NCBI RefSeq assembly: GCF_002933295.1
Contig: NZ_PSSW01000005.1
Span: 124,001-188,000 of the forward strand
From: Marinobacter flavimaris
GTDB lineage: Bacteria; Pseudomonadota; Gammaproteobacteria; Pseudomonadales; Oleiphilaceae
Direction of reading: 5' to 3'
Length of the DNA stretch: 64,000 bases
Each line of letters opens with the position of its first letter. Positions within the stretch are counted from its first letter, which is position 1. The position numbers and the translations under genes are program-made. Shown one piece after another: positions 16,625-26,100 of this stretch. The notes below the pieces were generated by a model. That model made no database searches, was not told the origin of the DNA, and was given only the letters and a program-made list of their open reading frames with translations.

Positions 16625-18325
16625 TTAGCCTACTACAGGCGTTGCCCGTTTGATAATGGCTGCCGGATCGGTGCCCGAGGGCAGGTTGCCGTAGTTCATG
16701 CCGCCACTGGACTCGAGTCTCGAGGCGCAGAAGGCGTCGGCGACGGCGGCATCCGAGTGGCGGAGCAGCAGGGAGCCCTGCAGGGCCAGGGCCATGCGAT
16801 CGACCAGGTTTCGGGCGCGGTACTGGAAATCGCTGATGTCGGCGAAGTCGTGTTGCAGCTGCGCCAGGAACTGGTCGAAGCGGCGATCGGCGCCTTTGGC
16901 TTCAGCGGCTTCCTTGAAGAAGGCGTCGAGGGTTTCAGGCTCTTTTTGCAGGGCGCGCAGGGTGTCCAGGCACTGAACGTTGCCACTGCCTTCCCAGATG
17001 GCGTTGACGGGAGATTCCCGGAACAGCCGGGGCATGATGCAGTCTTCCATCACGCCGCTGCCGCCGATGCATTCCATGGCCTCATAGGCATGGTTCGGGG
17101 TGCGTTTGCAGATCCAGTATTTGCCGACCGGTGTGGCCAGGCGGGCCAGCAGTCGTTCGTGTTCTTTGTCCTGGTTGTCCAGGGCGCGGGCGATGCGCAT
17201 GGTATAGGCCAGTGCCGCTTCGCTTTCCAGGGCCAGGTCGGCCAGAACATTCTGCATCAGAGGCTGATCGATCAGGCGGGCACCGAAGGCGCTGCGGTGA
17301 CGGCAGTGGTGACTGGCCTGGGCGATGGCCTGACGCATGCCGGCGGAGCTGCCGATCATGCAGTCGAAGCGGGTCATGGCCACCATTTCAATGATGGTGG
17401 GCACGCCGCGGCCTTCCTCGCCAACCATCCATGCAAGGGCGCCGCGCAGTTCGGCTTCGCTGGAGGCGTTGGCAACGTTGCCCATTTTGTTCTTGAGGCG
17501 CTGGACCTGCCAGGGGTTCTTGGTGCCGTCCGGGCGCCAGCGGGGCATCAGGAAGCACGACAGTCCTGACTGTGTCTGAGCCAGTACCAGGAAAGCGTCG
17601 CACATGGGAGCAGAGACAAACCATTTGTGACCCACCAGCTCATAGGCCTGGCCCGGGCCTCCCGCGCCGATCGGGTAGGCCCTGGTGCTGTTGGCGCGAA
17701 CGTCGCTGCCACCCTGTTTCTCGGTCATGGCCATGCCAATGGTCACGGAACTTTTCTGGCTGTCCGGCAGGTTGCGGGGATCGTAGCTGTCGGCCAGGAT
17801 CCTGGCTTCCCAGTCGGCCGCCAGTTCCGGCTGCTTGCGAATTGACGGGATGGCGGCAAAGGTCATGGTTACAGGGCAGCAGTGGGCGGCCTCCACCTGG
17901 GAGTGCATGTAGTACTTGGCTGCGCGGGCAACATGCGCGCCCTGGCCTGGATGGCTCCAGGGGCTGCTGTGGAGACCATTGTCGAAGGCAATCCGCATCA
18001 GCTCATGATAGGCCGGATGGAAGTCCACTTCGTCGATGCGGTGGCCGAAACGGTCATGGGTGTTGAAGACCGGTTTGTTGGCGTTGGCGCGAAACCCCAG
18101 GTCAATGGTCTGCGCGGCCCCGGCCAGGGCTCCGAATGCCTTGAGGTCCTCGGCAGCTTTACCGGCGCCCTCCCGGAGGGCAGCTTCCTGCAGGGCAATG
18201 TCCTGTTCGAACAGGTTATAGTTCTCCAGGGCCGGTGGCTGGTTGAAGACCTCGTGGGTGCTGGCCAGGTAGCGATCTTCCTGGTCGTTTGATGGCGTCT
18301 CTGGCCCGGGCTGCCGCGCGTTCAT
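16625..18325 (-). CDS. Acyl-CoA dehydrogenase, AidB-like
   Basis: A flavin-dependent acyl-CoA dehydrogenase of about 566 residues, in the long AidB branch. Family marks are the FAD-binding segment GMAMTEKQGGSDVRANST, GHKWFVSAPMCDAFLVLAQT, the arginine region RFDCMIGSSAGMRQAIAQA, and CIGGSGVMEDCIMPRLFRES with IWEGSGNVQCLD near the C-terminus. AidB itself protects against alkylation; other members oxidise branched or unusual acyl-CoAs, and the substrate here is open. The ATG at 18325 has a strong AGGAGGT site 5 bases upstream, better than the ATG at 18361. It starts 2 bases after the TetR gene ends, so the two are co-transcribed. Confidence 0.9.
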   Translation of the reverse strand: MNARQPGPETPSNDQEDRYLASTHEVFNQPPALENYNLFEQDIALQEAALREGAGKAAEDLKAFGALAGAAQTIDLGFRANANKPVFNTHDRFGHRIDEVDFHPAYHELMRIAFDNGLHSSPWSHPGQGAHVARAAKYYMHSQVEAAHCCPVTMTFAAIPSIRKQPELAADWEARILADSYDPRNLPDSQKSSVTIGMAMTEKQGGSDVRANSTRAYPIGAGGPGQAYELVGHKWFVSAPMCDAFLVLAQTQSGLSCFLMPRWRPDGTKNPWQVQRLKNKMGNVANASSEAELRGALAWMVGEEGRGVPTIIEMVAMTRFDCMIGSSAGMRQAIAQASHHCRHRSAFGARLIDQPLMQNVLADLALESEAALAYTMRIARALDNQDKEHERLLARLATPVGKYWICKRTPNHAYEAMECIGGSGVMEDCIMPRLFRESPVNAIWEGSGNVQCLDTLRALQKEPETLDAFFKEAAEAKGADRRFDQFLAQLQHDFADISDFQYRARNLVDRMALALQGSLLLRHSDAAVADAFCASRLESSGGMNYGNLPSGTDPAAIIKRATPVVG

Positions 18326-18327
18326 AG

Positions 18328-18960
18328 CTACCTCCTGGTGCCGGTCAACCCCTGCATACAAAAGCAGATGATGGAATTGACCAGCGGGTCATTGTTGTCT
18401 TCTGTTGTGCTGGTGGCCTGGCTGGTCTGTGTCGGTGACAGGGGGCCAACCAGGCTTTCCGCTATGGCGCCCACCAGGCAGGTGCTGCTTTGGCGAGCGT
18501 CCTGATCCGGGATGCATCCTTCTTCAATGCCTTCGCGGATCGCTTTTTCGAACAGGTTGGCGTACGCCTTGCGGTATGCCAGTCGTTCTTCTTCCACTTT
18601 CGGGTCCACCGGCTCGGCGATCAGTGACCAGGCCATTTGCGGGCCTTTCAGTGCCCGCTCGGCAAATTGTCTGAGTGCCCGCTCAAGCCGCTCGGCGGCG
18701 TTGCCATCGGAGGCCAGAGCTTCGGCGACCTTGTCGACCTCCCGCTGGGTTGCCAGCCGGAAAATCTCGGCGAACAGGTCCTCTCTGGACTCGAAGTGCC
18801 GGTAGATAGTTCCTGTGGCAACGCCGGCCAGCCCGGCGATCCGGGTAACCCGCGCGCTTCGAAAACCGCCTTCGGCCACGCACTGATAAGTGCAGTCCAC
18901 AATCCGTTTGCGCGCCTCCGCCTTGCGCTGGCGCATTTTTTCCGTTTCTCGATAGGCCAT
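18328..18960 (-). CDS. TetR-family transcriptional regulator
   Basis: A 210-residue one-component repressor. The N-terminal helix-turn-helix is VTRIAGLAGVATGTIYRHFESREDLFAEIF (about residues 38-67); the rest is the helical ligand-binding domain, with no close functional match that I recognise. It is the first gene of an operon with the AidB-like dehydrogenase, so an acyl-CoA or fatty acid ligand is plausible. An inverted repeat over its own promoter (18980-18993) suggests autoregulation. Confidence 0.9.
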   Translation of the reverse strand: MAYRETEKMRQRKAEARKRIVDCTYQCVAEGGFRSARVTRIAGLAGVATGTIYRHFESREDLFAEIFRLATQREVDKVAEALASDGNAAERLERALRQFAERALKGPQMAWSLIAEPVDPKVEEERLAYRKAYANLFEKAIREGIEEGCIPDQDARQSSTCLVGAIAESLVGPLSPTQTSQATSTTEDNNDPLVNSIICFCMQGLTGTRR

Positions 18961-18977
18961 TCGGGCTCCCTATAAGC

Positions 18978-19006
18978 AGTGAATCACTATTCATTCTTTC
19001 TGTCAA
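18978..19006 (-). promoter_or_regulatory. Promoter and candidate operator of the TetR/AidB-like operon
   Basis: On the minus strand a consensus TTGACA (19001-19006) is followed after 17 bases by TTCACT (18978-18983). The inverted repeat TGAAT-CACT-ATTCA (18980-18993, plus-strand reading) covers the spacer and the -10, where a repressor would block polymerase. It lies 18 bases upstream of the tetR start. The site is seen in the sequence; its link to this regulator is an inference from position. Confidence 0.5.
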
Positions 19007-19126
19007 TTTTTTGATCTACAGGCGAATATAAAATTTTCGCATGTAATTCAATTGTTTATTGTGATTTACAAAAATTTACAAAAAAGTCGTTGCCAATAAA
19101 TAGCGTGGTCACGAAAAGCAGATTAT

Positions 19127-19195
19127 AAAGACGCCAAGACGAAGCCGCAGGCGGTCTTTCGTCGATACGGAGTGAGGTTCCCTGCGGGGTCGCAG
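19127..19195 (+). other. Structured 5' leader before the SutA-like gene
   Basis: Two competing stems can form: AAAGACGCC (127-135) with GGCGGTCTTT (150-159, one bulge), or GACGAA (138-143) with TTCGTC (158-163). A further hairpin CTGCG-GGGT-CGCAG lies at 19182-19195. The region is inside the 272-base gap between the TetR gene and the SutA-like gene and ends 37 bases before the start codon. The upstream part of the gap (19007-19100) is AT-rich with nothing else I can name. Confidence 0.35.
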
Positions 19196-19232
19196 CACTC
19201 GACCATCTGTTTTCGTTGATGGAGAAAAGATC

Positions 19233-19454
19233 ATGAGTGAATTCGACGAAAGCAACCTGGAGCAGTCCGGAAGCTGGACCAGCGACAGTGACGACAACCA
19301 TTCCATCGCCGGCCGTGCCCGCGTTCGCGCACAGTTGCAGGCAGACATCGAAGCGTTCCTGAGCCAGGGCGGAAGGATCCAGGAAGTAGATACCTCCTTC
19401 CGTTCTGATACACCTCGCAAGGTGGAAGTGGGTTTTAACAACCGCTCCCTCTGA
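19233..19454 (+). CDS. SutA-like small RNA polymerase-associated protein (tentative)
   Basis: A 73-residue hydrophilic protein with an acidic N-terminus (EFDESNLEQSGSW), a central helix (RARVRAQLQADIEAFL) and a C-terminus SQGGRIQEVDTSFRSDTPRK. From memory, this helix plus the FL-x-x-GG-x-x-QE pattern resembles SutA of Pseudomonas, a small protein that binds RNA polymerase and supports transcription of housekeeping genes in slow growth. The acidic part is shorter than in SutA. GGAG lies 9 bases before the ATG and a GC-rich hairpin follows the stop, so it is a single-gene unit. Confidence 0.55.
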   Translation: MSEFDESNLEQSGSWTSDSDDNHSIAGRARVRAQLQADIEAFLSQGGRIQEVDTSFRSDTPRKVEVGFNNRSL

Positions 19455-19470
19455 ACGTTCAGACGGCAGT

Positions 19471-19499
19471 CCGGGGCGCTTCGCCCCGGCTCCGTTTTT
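19471..19499 (+). terminator. Terminator after the SutA-like gene
   Basis: The stem CCGGGGCG / CGCCCCGG (8 pairs, 3-base loop) is followed after 5 bases by TTTTT (19495-19499). It lies 17 bases after the stop codon. Confidence 0.6.
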
Positions 19500-19605
19500 G
19501 ATCCCTGTCTCGGTATGACCTGTCAGCGTCGTTTATCCTCGTTCATTATCATTTTGCGCCGTTAGCCCGGGCAAATCGCCAGTCACCCGTAATCTGGACT
19601 CCTGT

Positions 19606-20634
19606 GTGGTAATGAAGCGCCGAATCCATCTTTTCCTTGTTTTGCTACTGATCATAGCAGCTGTTGTCAGCTTCTGGCTGATGACGACAGATCCGGCTGC
19701 CGAGGGTGAGCCGGTCGTATCGGCGCCTGTTGATGAGTCTCTGAAATCACTGAACAAGGGGGCGGCCTCTTCTGCGCCCTCCGACCTGGTAAACAACGCT
19801 TCCACGGTCCGTGTTCCCGAGCAGTTGCCAGCCTCGCTGGCCGGCACCTCGGTCCCGGATGGTTGGGCCCGAACGGACAGGTTCGGCAATCTTGTCCCGA
19901 CCCCGCATCTGCGACAGCTGTTCGAGTATTTCCTGTCAGCCCTGGGAGAGGAATCGCTGCAAGCGTTGGTGGCGCGCATTGAAGCGGCGCTGTCGGGCCT
20001 GGAAGAGCCAGCGAGATCCCAGGCCCTGGTAACCCTTGGAAACTACCTGGAATACAAACTTGCGGTTTCTGAGCTGGAACAAAGCTATGGTGAGGTGTCC
20101 GGGCTTGGCGCGGGTGAGATGCAGCGAAGGATGGCAGAGATCCAGGCACTGCGGCGGACCTGGCTTGATGCCGATACCGCCGCCGCTTTCTTTGCTGACG
20201 ATGAGGCAGTCGACCGCTTCCAGATCGAAAAACTCAGGATCGCAAGCAATGACAGCCTGACCGATGAGCAGAAAGCAGAAGCTCTTCGCCAGGCCGAGTC
20301 TGCCTTGCCGGAGCCGCTCCGCAAGGCCAGGGAGGAGACCCGACGGTTTGCAGACTATGAACAGGTGCGCCGGGAGCTGGCGGATGATCCCCGGGCGCTC
20401 GAGGCCTGGCGTCAGGAGGCCTTTGGGGAAGCCGCGGCGGACAGGCTGGCCCGCCTTGAGGAGGAACAAAAGAACTGGGACCGCCGCTGGCAAGTCTATT
20501 CACAGGAGCGGGACCGGCTATTGTCCCCCGGGCTTGCCGAGCCGGAACGTCAACAGGCGCTGGAGCGTCTGAGGGCCAGCCACTTCAATGAAACCGAACA
20601 GGTTCGAGCCGAGGCGCTGGATTCGATACGGTAA
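19606..20634 (+). CDS. lifO: Lipase secretion chaperone (foldase)
   Basis: Steric foldase that helps a secreted lipase fold in the periplasm while anchored in the inner membrane. The N-terminal anchor is FLVLLLIIAAVVSFWLM (about residues 10-26), then a variable Pro/Ala/Ser linker, then the folding domain, with LRQLFEYFLSALGEE (about 102-116) matching the family motif R-x-x-F-(D/E)-Y-(F/C)-L-S-A. The rest is the long helical scaffold that wraps the lipase. Start codons GTG 19606 and ATG 19612 are both possible. Such genes normally lie directly after their lipase gene; none is here. Confidence 0.88.
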   Translation: MVMKRRIHLFLVLLLIIAAVVSFWLMTTDPAAEGEPVVSAPVDESLKSLNKGAASSAPSDLVNNASTVRVPEQLPASLAGTSVPDGWARTDRFGNLVPTPHLRQLFEYFLSALGEESLQALVARIEAALSGLEEPARSQALVTLGNYLEYKLAVSELEQSYGEVSGLGAGEMQRRMAEIQALRRTWLDADTAAAFFADDEAVDRFQIEKLRIASNDSLTDEQKAEALRQAESALPEPLRKAREETRRFADYEQVRRELADDPRALEAWRQEAFGEAAADRLARLEEEQKNWDRRWQVYSQERDRLLSPGLAEPERQQALERLRASHFNETEQVRAEALDSIR

Positions 20635-21795
<1,161 letters not shown>

Positions 21796-21844
21796 GGCCA
21801 AAATCATTCGCCAGCAGTGGCGAACACACTGGAATCGAGGAATC

Positions 21845-23986
21845 ATGACAACGGAAACGGCGAAGAATCAGACGGCAGGGGATGACCGGAGTGTGCCTGC
21901 GCCGGTGGATGTGCCCCCGGTTGGTGAGGAGATCAACCTGGATGCCAATGAAAATTACTTCAACCGGGAACTGAGCCAGCTCCAGTTTAATTACCGCGTG
22001 CTCAAGCAGGCCCTGGATACGACGCACCCGTTGATCAATCGTCTGATTTTCTGCTGCATTTTCAGCAGCAACATGGACGAGTTCTTCGAGATCCGTGTGG
22101 CCGGTCTAAGGCAGCAGATGAAATACGGCCGTGAGACCGTTGGTGCCGATGGCATGATGCCGGACCAGGCCCTGGCGGAGATCAGCCGTGTTGCTCACGA
22201 GTACATTCGCGAGCAGTACGACATACTGAACAATGTGCTGATTCCCGAGATGGAAGAGCAGAACATTCACTTTGTCCGGCGCCGGGAGTGGACGCCGGAG
22301 CAGGCGGAGTGGGTGCGCACTTATTTCGAGGAGGAGATCCTGCCGGTGGTCAGCCCCATCGGGTTGGATCCTTCGCACCCGTTCCCGCGTCTGGTCAACA
22401 AAAGCCTGAACTTCATTGTTGAGCTGGACGGCAAGGACGCCTTCGGGCGGGAAACCGGCATGGCGATTGTGCCGGCTCCGCGTTCGCTGCCCCGCCTGGT
22501 CCGTCTGCCTGATGATGTCTGCAATGGTGGCGAAAACCTGGTGTTCCTGTCGTCCATGATCCACGCCCACGCCGACGAGCTCTTCCCCGGCATGGAGGTG
22601 AAAGGCTGCTATCAGTTCCGGCTGACCCGTAACGCCGACCTTGAGCTTGAAGACGATCTGGAAGACCTGGCCTCGGCCCTGCGTGGTGAGCTGCTCAGTC
22701 GCCGGTTTGGCGACGGCGTGCGCCTTGAGGTTGCCGACAACTGCCCGGAAGAGCTGGTTCAGTTCCTGCTGAAGGAATTCGGTCTGACCGAGCGCGATCT
22801 TTACCAGGTCCATGGCCCGGTGAACCTGACCCGATTGATGGCGGTCGGAGGGCTGGTGGACCGTCCGGACCTCACCTATTCCGGTTTTTCGCCGTCGATT
22901 CCCAAGCTGATACGCAGCAAGGAATCGATGTTCGATGCCATTCGCAAGCGCCCGATTCTATTGTTGCACCCTTACGAAAATTTCAGCCCGGTCGTTGATC
23001 TGTTGCGCCAGGCCGCCAAGGATCCTCAGGTTCTGGCGATTCGCCAGACCCTATATCGGACGGGGGCAGACTCGGAGATTGTCGAGGCGCTGGCGGATGC
23101 GGCCCGCCGCGGCAAGGAGGTTACCGCGGTTATCGAGTTACGGGCGCGATTCAGTGAGGCCGAGAACCTCGAGCTGGCCAGTCGGCTGCAGGAAGCGGGC
23201 GTGATCGTGGTATACGGCGTGGTTGGTTACAAAACCCACGCCAAGATGATTCTGATTGTGAGGCGTGAGGAGGGACGGCTGCGCCGCTATGTGCACCTGG
23301 GCACCGGTAACTACCATGCCGGTAACGCCCGTCTGTATACCGACTACAGCTTCATGACCTGCGATGAGTCCATCAGCGACGACGTCAACAAGCTGTTCCA
23401 GCAGCTTACCGGCATGGGTAAGGCCCTGAAGATCAAGAAGCTGTTTCATTCGCCCTTCACCCTCCATCCCCGGCTACTGAGCCTGATTGATCGGGAAGCG
23501 GGCTTTGGGGACAAGGGCCGGATCATCTTCAAGTTCAATGCATTGACGGAAATCCAGCTGATCAAGGCGCTTTACCGGGCTTCACAGGCCGGTGTGAAAA
23601 TCGATCTGATCATCCGCGGCATCTGTTGTCTGCGTCCGGAAGTGCCGGGCCTCTCGGAGAATATTCGGGTGAGGTCGATCATTGGCCGCTTCCTGGAGCA
23701 CACCCGTGTCTACTACTTTGGCAACAATGGCCGCCCGGATGTGTACTGTTCGAGTGCCGATGGTATGGAACGGAACCTGCTCAGCCGGGTGGAAACCGCT
23801 TTCCCCCTGGACGATCCTGATCTTGCCGCCCGGGTCAGAGAAGATCTGGATACCTACCTGGCCGACAATTGCCAGTCCTGGGTACTGCAACCGGACGGCA
23901 GTTATATTCAGAACCAGCCCGCAGAAGGTGAAGAGCGCCTTGCCTCACAATTGGTGTTGCTTGAACGGCTGACCGGAAAAACCTGA
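21845..23986 (+). CDS. ppk1: Polyphosphate kinase 1
   Basis: Ppk1 builds and breaks down inorganic polyphosphate using ATP. The N-terminal domain starts at NYFNRELSQLQFNYRVL (about residue 37), with FSSNMDEFFEIRVAGLRQQ next. The two catalytic histidines are in GYKTHAKMILIVRRE and GRFLEHTRVYYFGNNG, the duplicated PLD-like domains. Length (713) is normal. GAGGAATC precedes the ATG. With phoBR and pit in the same window, phosphate handling is a clear theme, although no Pho box was seen here. Confidence 0.96.
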   Translation: MTTETAKNQTAGDDRSVPAPVDVPPVGEEINLDANENYFNRELSQLQFNYRVLKQALDTTHPLINRLIFCCIFSSNMDEFFEIRVAGLRQQMKYGRETVGADGMMPDQALAEISRVAHEYIREQYDILNNVLIPEMEEQNIHFVRRREWTPEQAEWVRTYFEEEILPVVSPIGLDPSHPFPRLVNKSLNFIVELDGKDAFGRETGMAIVPAPRSLPRLVRLPDDVCNGGENLVFLSSMIHAHADELFPGMEVKGCYQFRLTRNADLELEDDLEDLASALRGELLSRRFGDGVRLEVADNCPEELVQFLLKEFGLTERDLYQVHGPVNLTRLMAVGGLVDRPDLTYSGFSPSIPKLIRSKESMFDAIRKRPILLLHPYENFSPVVDLLRQAAKDPQVLAIRQTLYRTGADSEIVEALADAARRGKEVTAVIELRARFSEAENLELASRLQEAGVIVVYGVVGYKTHAKMILIVRREEGRLRRYVHLGTGNYHAGNARLYTDYSFMTCDESISDDVNKLFQQLTGMGKALKIKKLFHSPFTLHPRLLSLIDREAGFGDKGRIIFKFNALTEIQLIKALYRASQAGVKIDLIIRGICCLRPEVPGLSENIRVRSIIGRFLEHTRVYYFGNNGRPDVYCSSADGMERNLLSRVETAFPLDDPDLAARVREDLDTYLADNCQSWVLQPDGSYIQNQPAEGEERLASQLVLLERLTGKT

Positions 23987-24008
23987 TTCCCGAACTGGAG
24001 AAAGTTGT

Positions 24009-25298
24009 TTGAACACCAAATGGATGATTGCCGGCGCTGGTGTGCTGGCTGTAGCGGGCGGCCTGCCCTGGGTCGTGGGATACGTAACTGAGCAGCAGTG
24101 GCACCAGGCAACAGCGGAGGTGAACGATGCACAACCCTTCCTTCGCATGGAAACGGATAACTATGAGAGAGGTATTCTCGGGGCCCGTTTCAGAGGTTCG
24201 GTGAACCTGATCAATCCGGAAACCGGTGAATCCCAGAAGCTTGCCTACCGGGCCAATGTGACCCATGGCGTGACCGGCAGCCTGATGGATTTCCAGCCCG
24301 AGGATGGCTGGGCCGCCGGCGATAGCGACTGGTTCTCCGGTGAGGAGCCGAAGCTGACCCTGGAAACCCGTCTCTGGGGTACCGCTGTTCTCGAACTCGA
24401 AGCGCCCCAGATGACCCTGACGGACCCGGATACCGGGGAGACCCTGGCCTCAAGTGGCGGCTTGGCAAGAATTGAGGTCAGTGAGGCCGGTTCTCAGGCC
24501 GATGCCTTGATGGTCTGGCCGGGAGTAACCCTGTCCGGTCCGGACCTGGATATCCAGGTCAGCGACTTCCGCCTCGAGCAAACCATGAGTCATCTGACCG
24601 GTGAGGTCTGGACCGGCTCCGGCGAGATTGCGGTGGAATCGGTTGCTGTGACCCCGGCGGCGGAAGCCCCCTTCATGCTTCAGGGGATTTCGGTTCTTAG
24701 CAGCAGCGAGCCGGTCAACGATGGTGAGCGCCTGGATTCACGAATGACGTTCGAGGTCGCTGGCGTTTCAACGGCCGATGAGCGTTATGGTCCCCAGAGA
24801 CTGGTGTTCGCATTGTCCGGGCTGGATGTGGCGGCCTGGAGCAACCTGACCGAGAGCCTTTCATCCATGCAGGCGCTGGCTATCACTCAGGCCTCTGGCG
24901 GTCCCCAGCAGTTTGAGCAGCAGATGGCCGCCATGCAGCAGGTGAATGCCGCCGTTCGGGATTTGGCAGCAGCCGGGTTCTCGGTTGGTTTTCCAGAGCT
25001 GACGGTGACCACCCCGGAGGGTGTGATAGAAGGCAGCGCCCGGATCGCCCATCCGGAGCTGACGGCGGATCAGAAAGCAGAAATGCTGATGGTGATGCAG
25101 CAGTTGACCGGCAAAATGGATCTCAGTCTGCCCGTCGCGCTCGCGGAGGAATACCCGGAATTCCGGTTACAGCTGGCACCGCTGATAAAGCAGGGGCTGC
25201 TGGTAGAGCAGGGTGACAGTCTGGTGCTTGATGCCAGTATGAAAGATCTTGTGCTGGACGTGAACGGTGTGGAAATTCCTTTGCCGCCGTTGCTTTGA
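24009..25298 (+). CDS. YdgA family protein (DUF945)
   Basis: A 429-residue exported or membrane-anchored protein: the N-terminal hydrophobic stretch MIAGAGVLAVAGGLPWVVGYVTEQQW is followed by a beta-rich domain. The GxxPWVVGYVTEQQW start, ERGILGARFRGSVNL and the ending VLDVNGVEIPLPPLL place it in the DUF945/YdgA family, whose function is unclear. The start is a TTG (24009) with TGGAG about 9 bases upstream; the next in-frame ATG is at 24024. It lies 22 bases after ppk1 and ends in a strong shared terminator. Confidence 0.82.
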   Translation: MNTKWMIAGAGVLAVAGGLPWVVGYVTEQQWHQATAEVNDAQPFLRMETDNYERGILGARFRGSVNLINPETGESQKLAYRANVTHGVTGSLMDFQPEDGWAAGDSDWFSGEEPKLTLETRLWGTAVLELEAPQMTLTDPDTGETLASSGGLARIEVSEAGSQADALMVWPGVTLSGPDLDIQVSDFRLEQTMSHLTGEVWTGSGEIAVESVAVTPAAEAPFMLQGISVLSSSEPVNDGERLDSRMTFEVAGVSTADERYGPQRLVFALSGLDVAAWSNLTESLSSMQALAITQASGGPQQFEQQMAAMQQVNAAVRDLAAAGFSVGFPELTVTTPEGVIEGSARIAHPELTADQKAEMLMVMQQLTGKMDLSLPVALAEEYPEFRLQLAPLIKQGLLVEQGDSLVLDASMKDLVLDVNGVEIPLPPLL

Positions 25299-25318
25299 CG
25301 CCGCTGCTTCATTGCCAT

Positions 25319-25347
25319 AAAAAAGCCCCGCTGGTCGGGGCTTTTTT
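25319..25347. terminator. Bidirectional terminator between the YdgA-like gene and coaD
   Basis: The 12-pair stem AAAAAAGCCCCG / CGGGGCTTTTTT with loop CTGGT has an A run on one side and a T run on the other, so it can end transcription from both converging genes. Confidence 0.85.
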
Positions 25348-25359
25348 GTTAGTTCAGCT

Positions 25360-25905
<546 letters not shown>

Positions 25906-25933
25906 TCAGGTCGTGCATGTCGGCTATGTGGTG

Positions 25934-26043
25934 GGGCCGACTGGAAGGGCTTGTCCGGGAAACGCTACAAGCACATCCCTGTGCGCTTTAGCGAAGCCAT
26001 CCATGGCTTCTCACATTCCCGGACAAGCCCTTCCAGCCAGCCC
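25934..26043 (-). repeat. Palindromic GGA-hairpin element, copy C
   Basis: Arms 25934-25961 and 26016-26043 (28 bases): the inner 21 pairs are perfect and the outer 7 have two differences that become G-T wobbles on the minus strand. The core (25962-26015, 54 bases) gives the clearest minus-strand hairpins: GAAGCC-AUGGAU-GGCUUC and GCAC-AGGGAU-GUGC. It lies 58 bases after the laoA stop with the GGA strand in the laoA sense direction. The rest of the 264-base gap holds nothing else I can name. Confidence 0.9.
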
Positions 26044-26100
26044 TTTCATCCCCGTGCGAGCCTCCCCGAAGGAAACTGGGGCTGTTATCTGCGCGCAATG

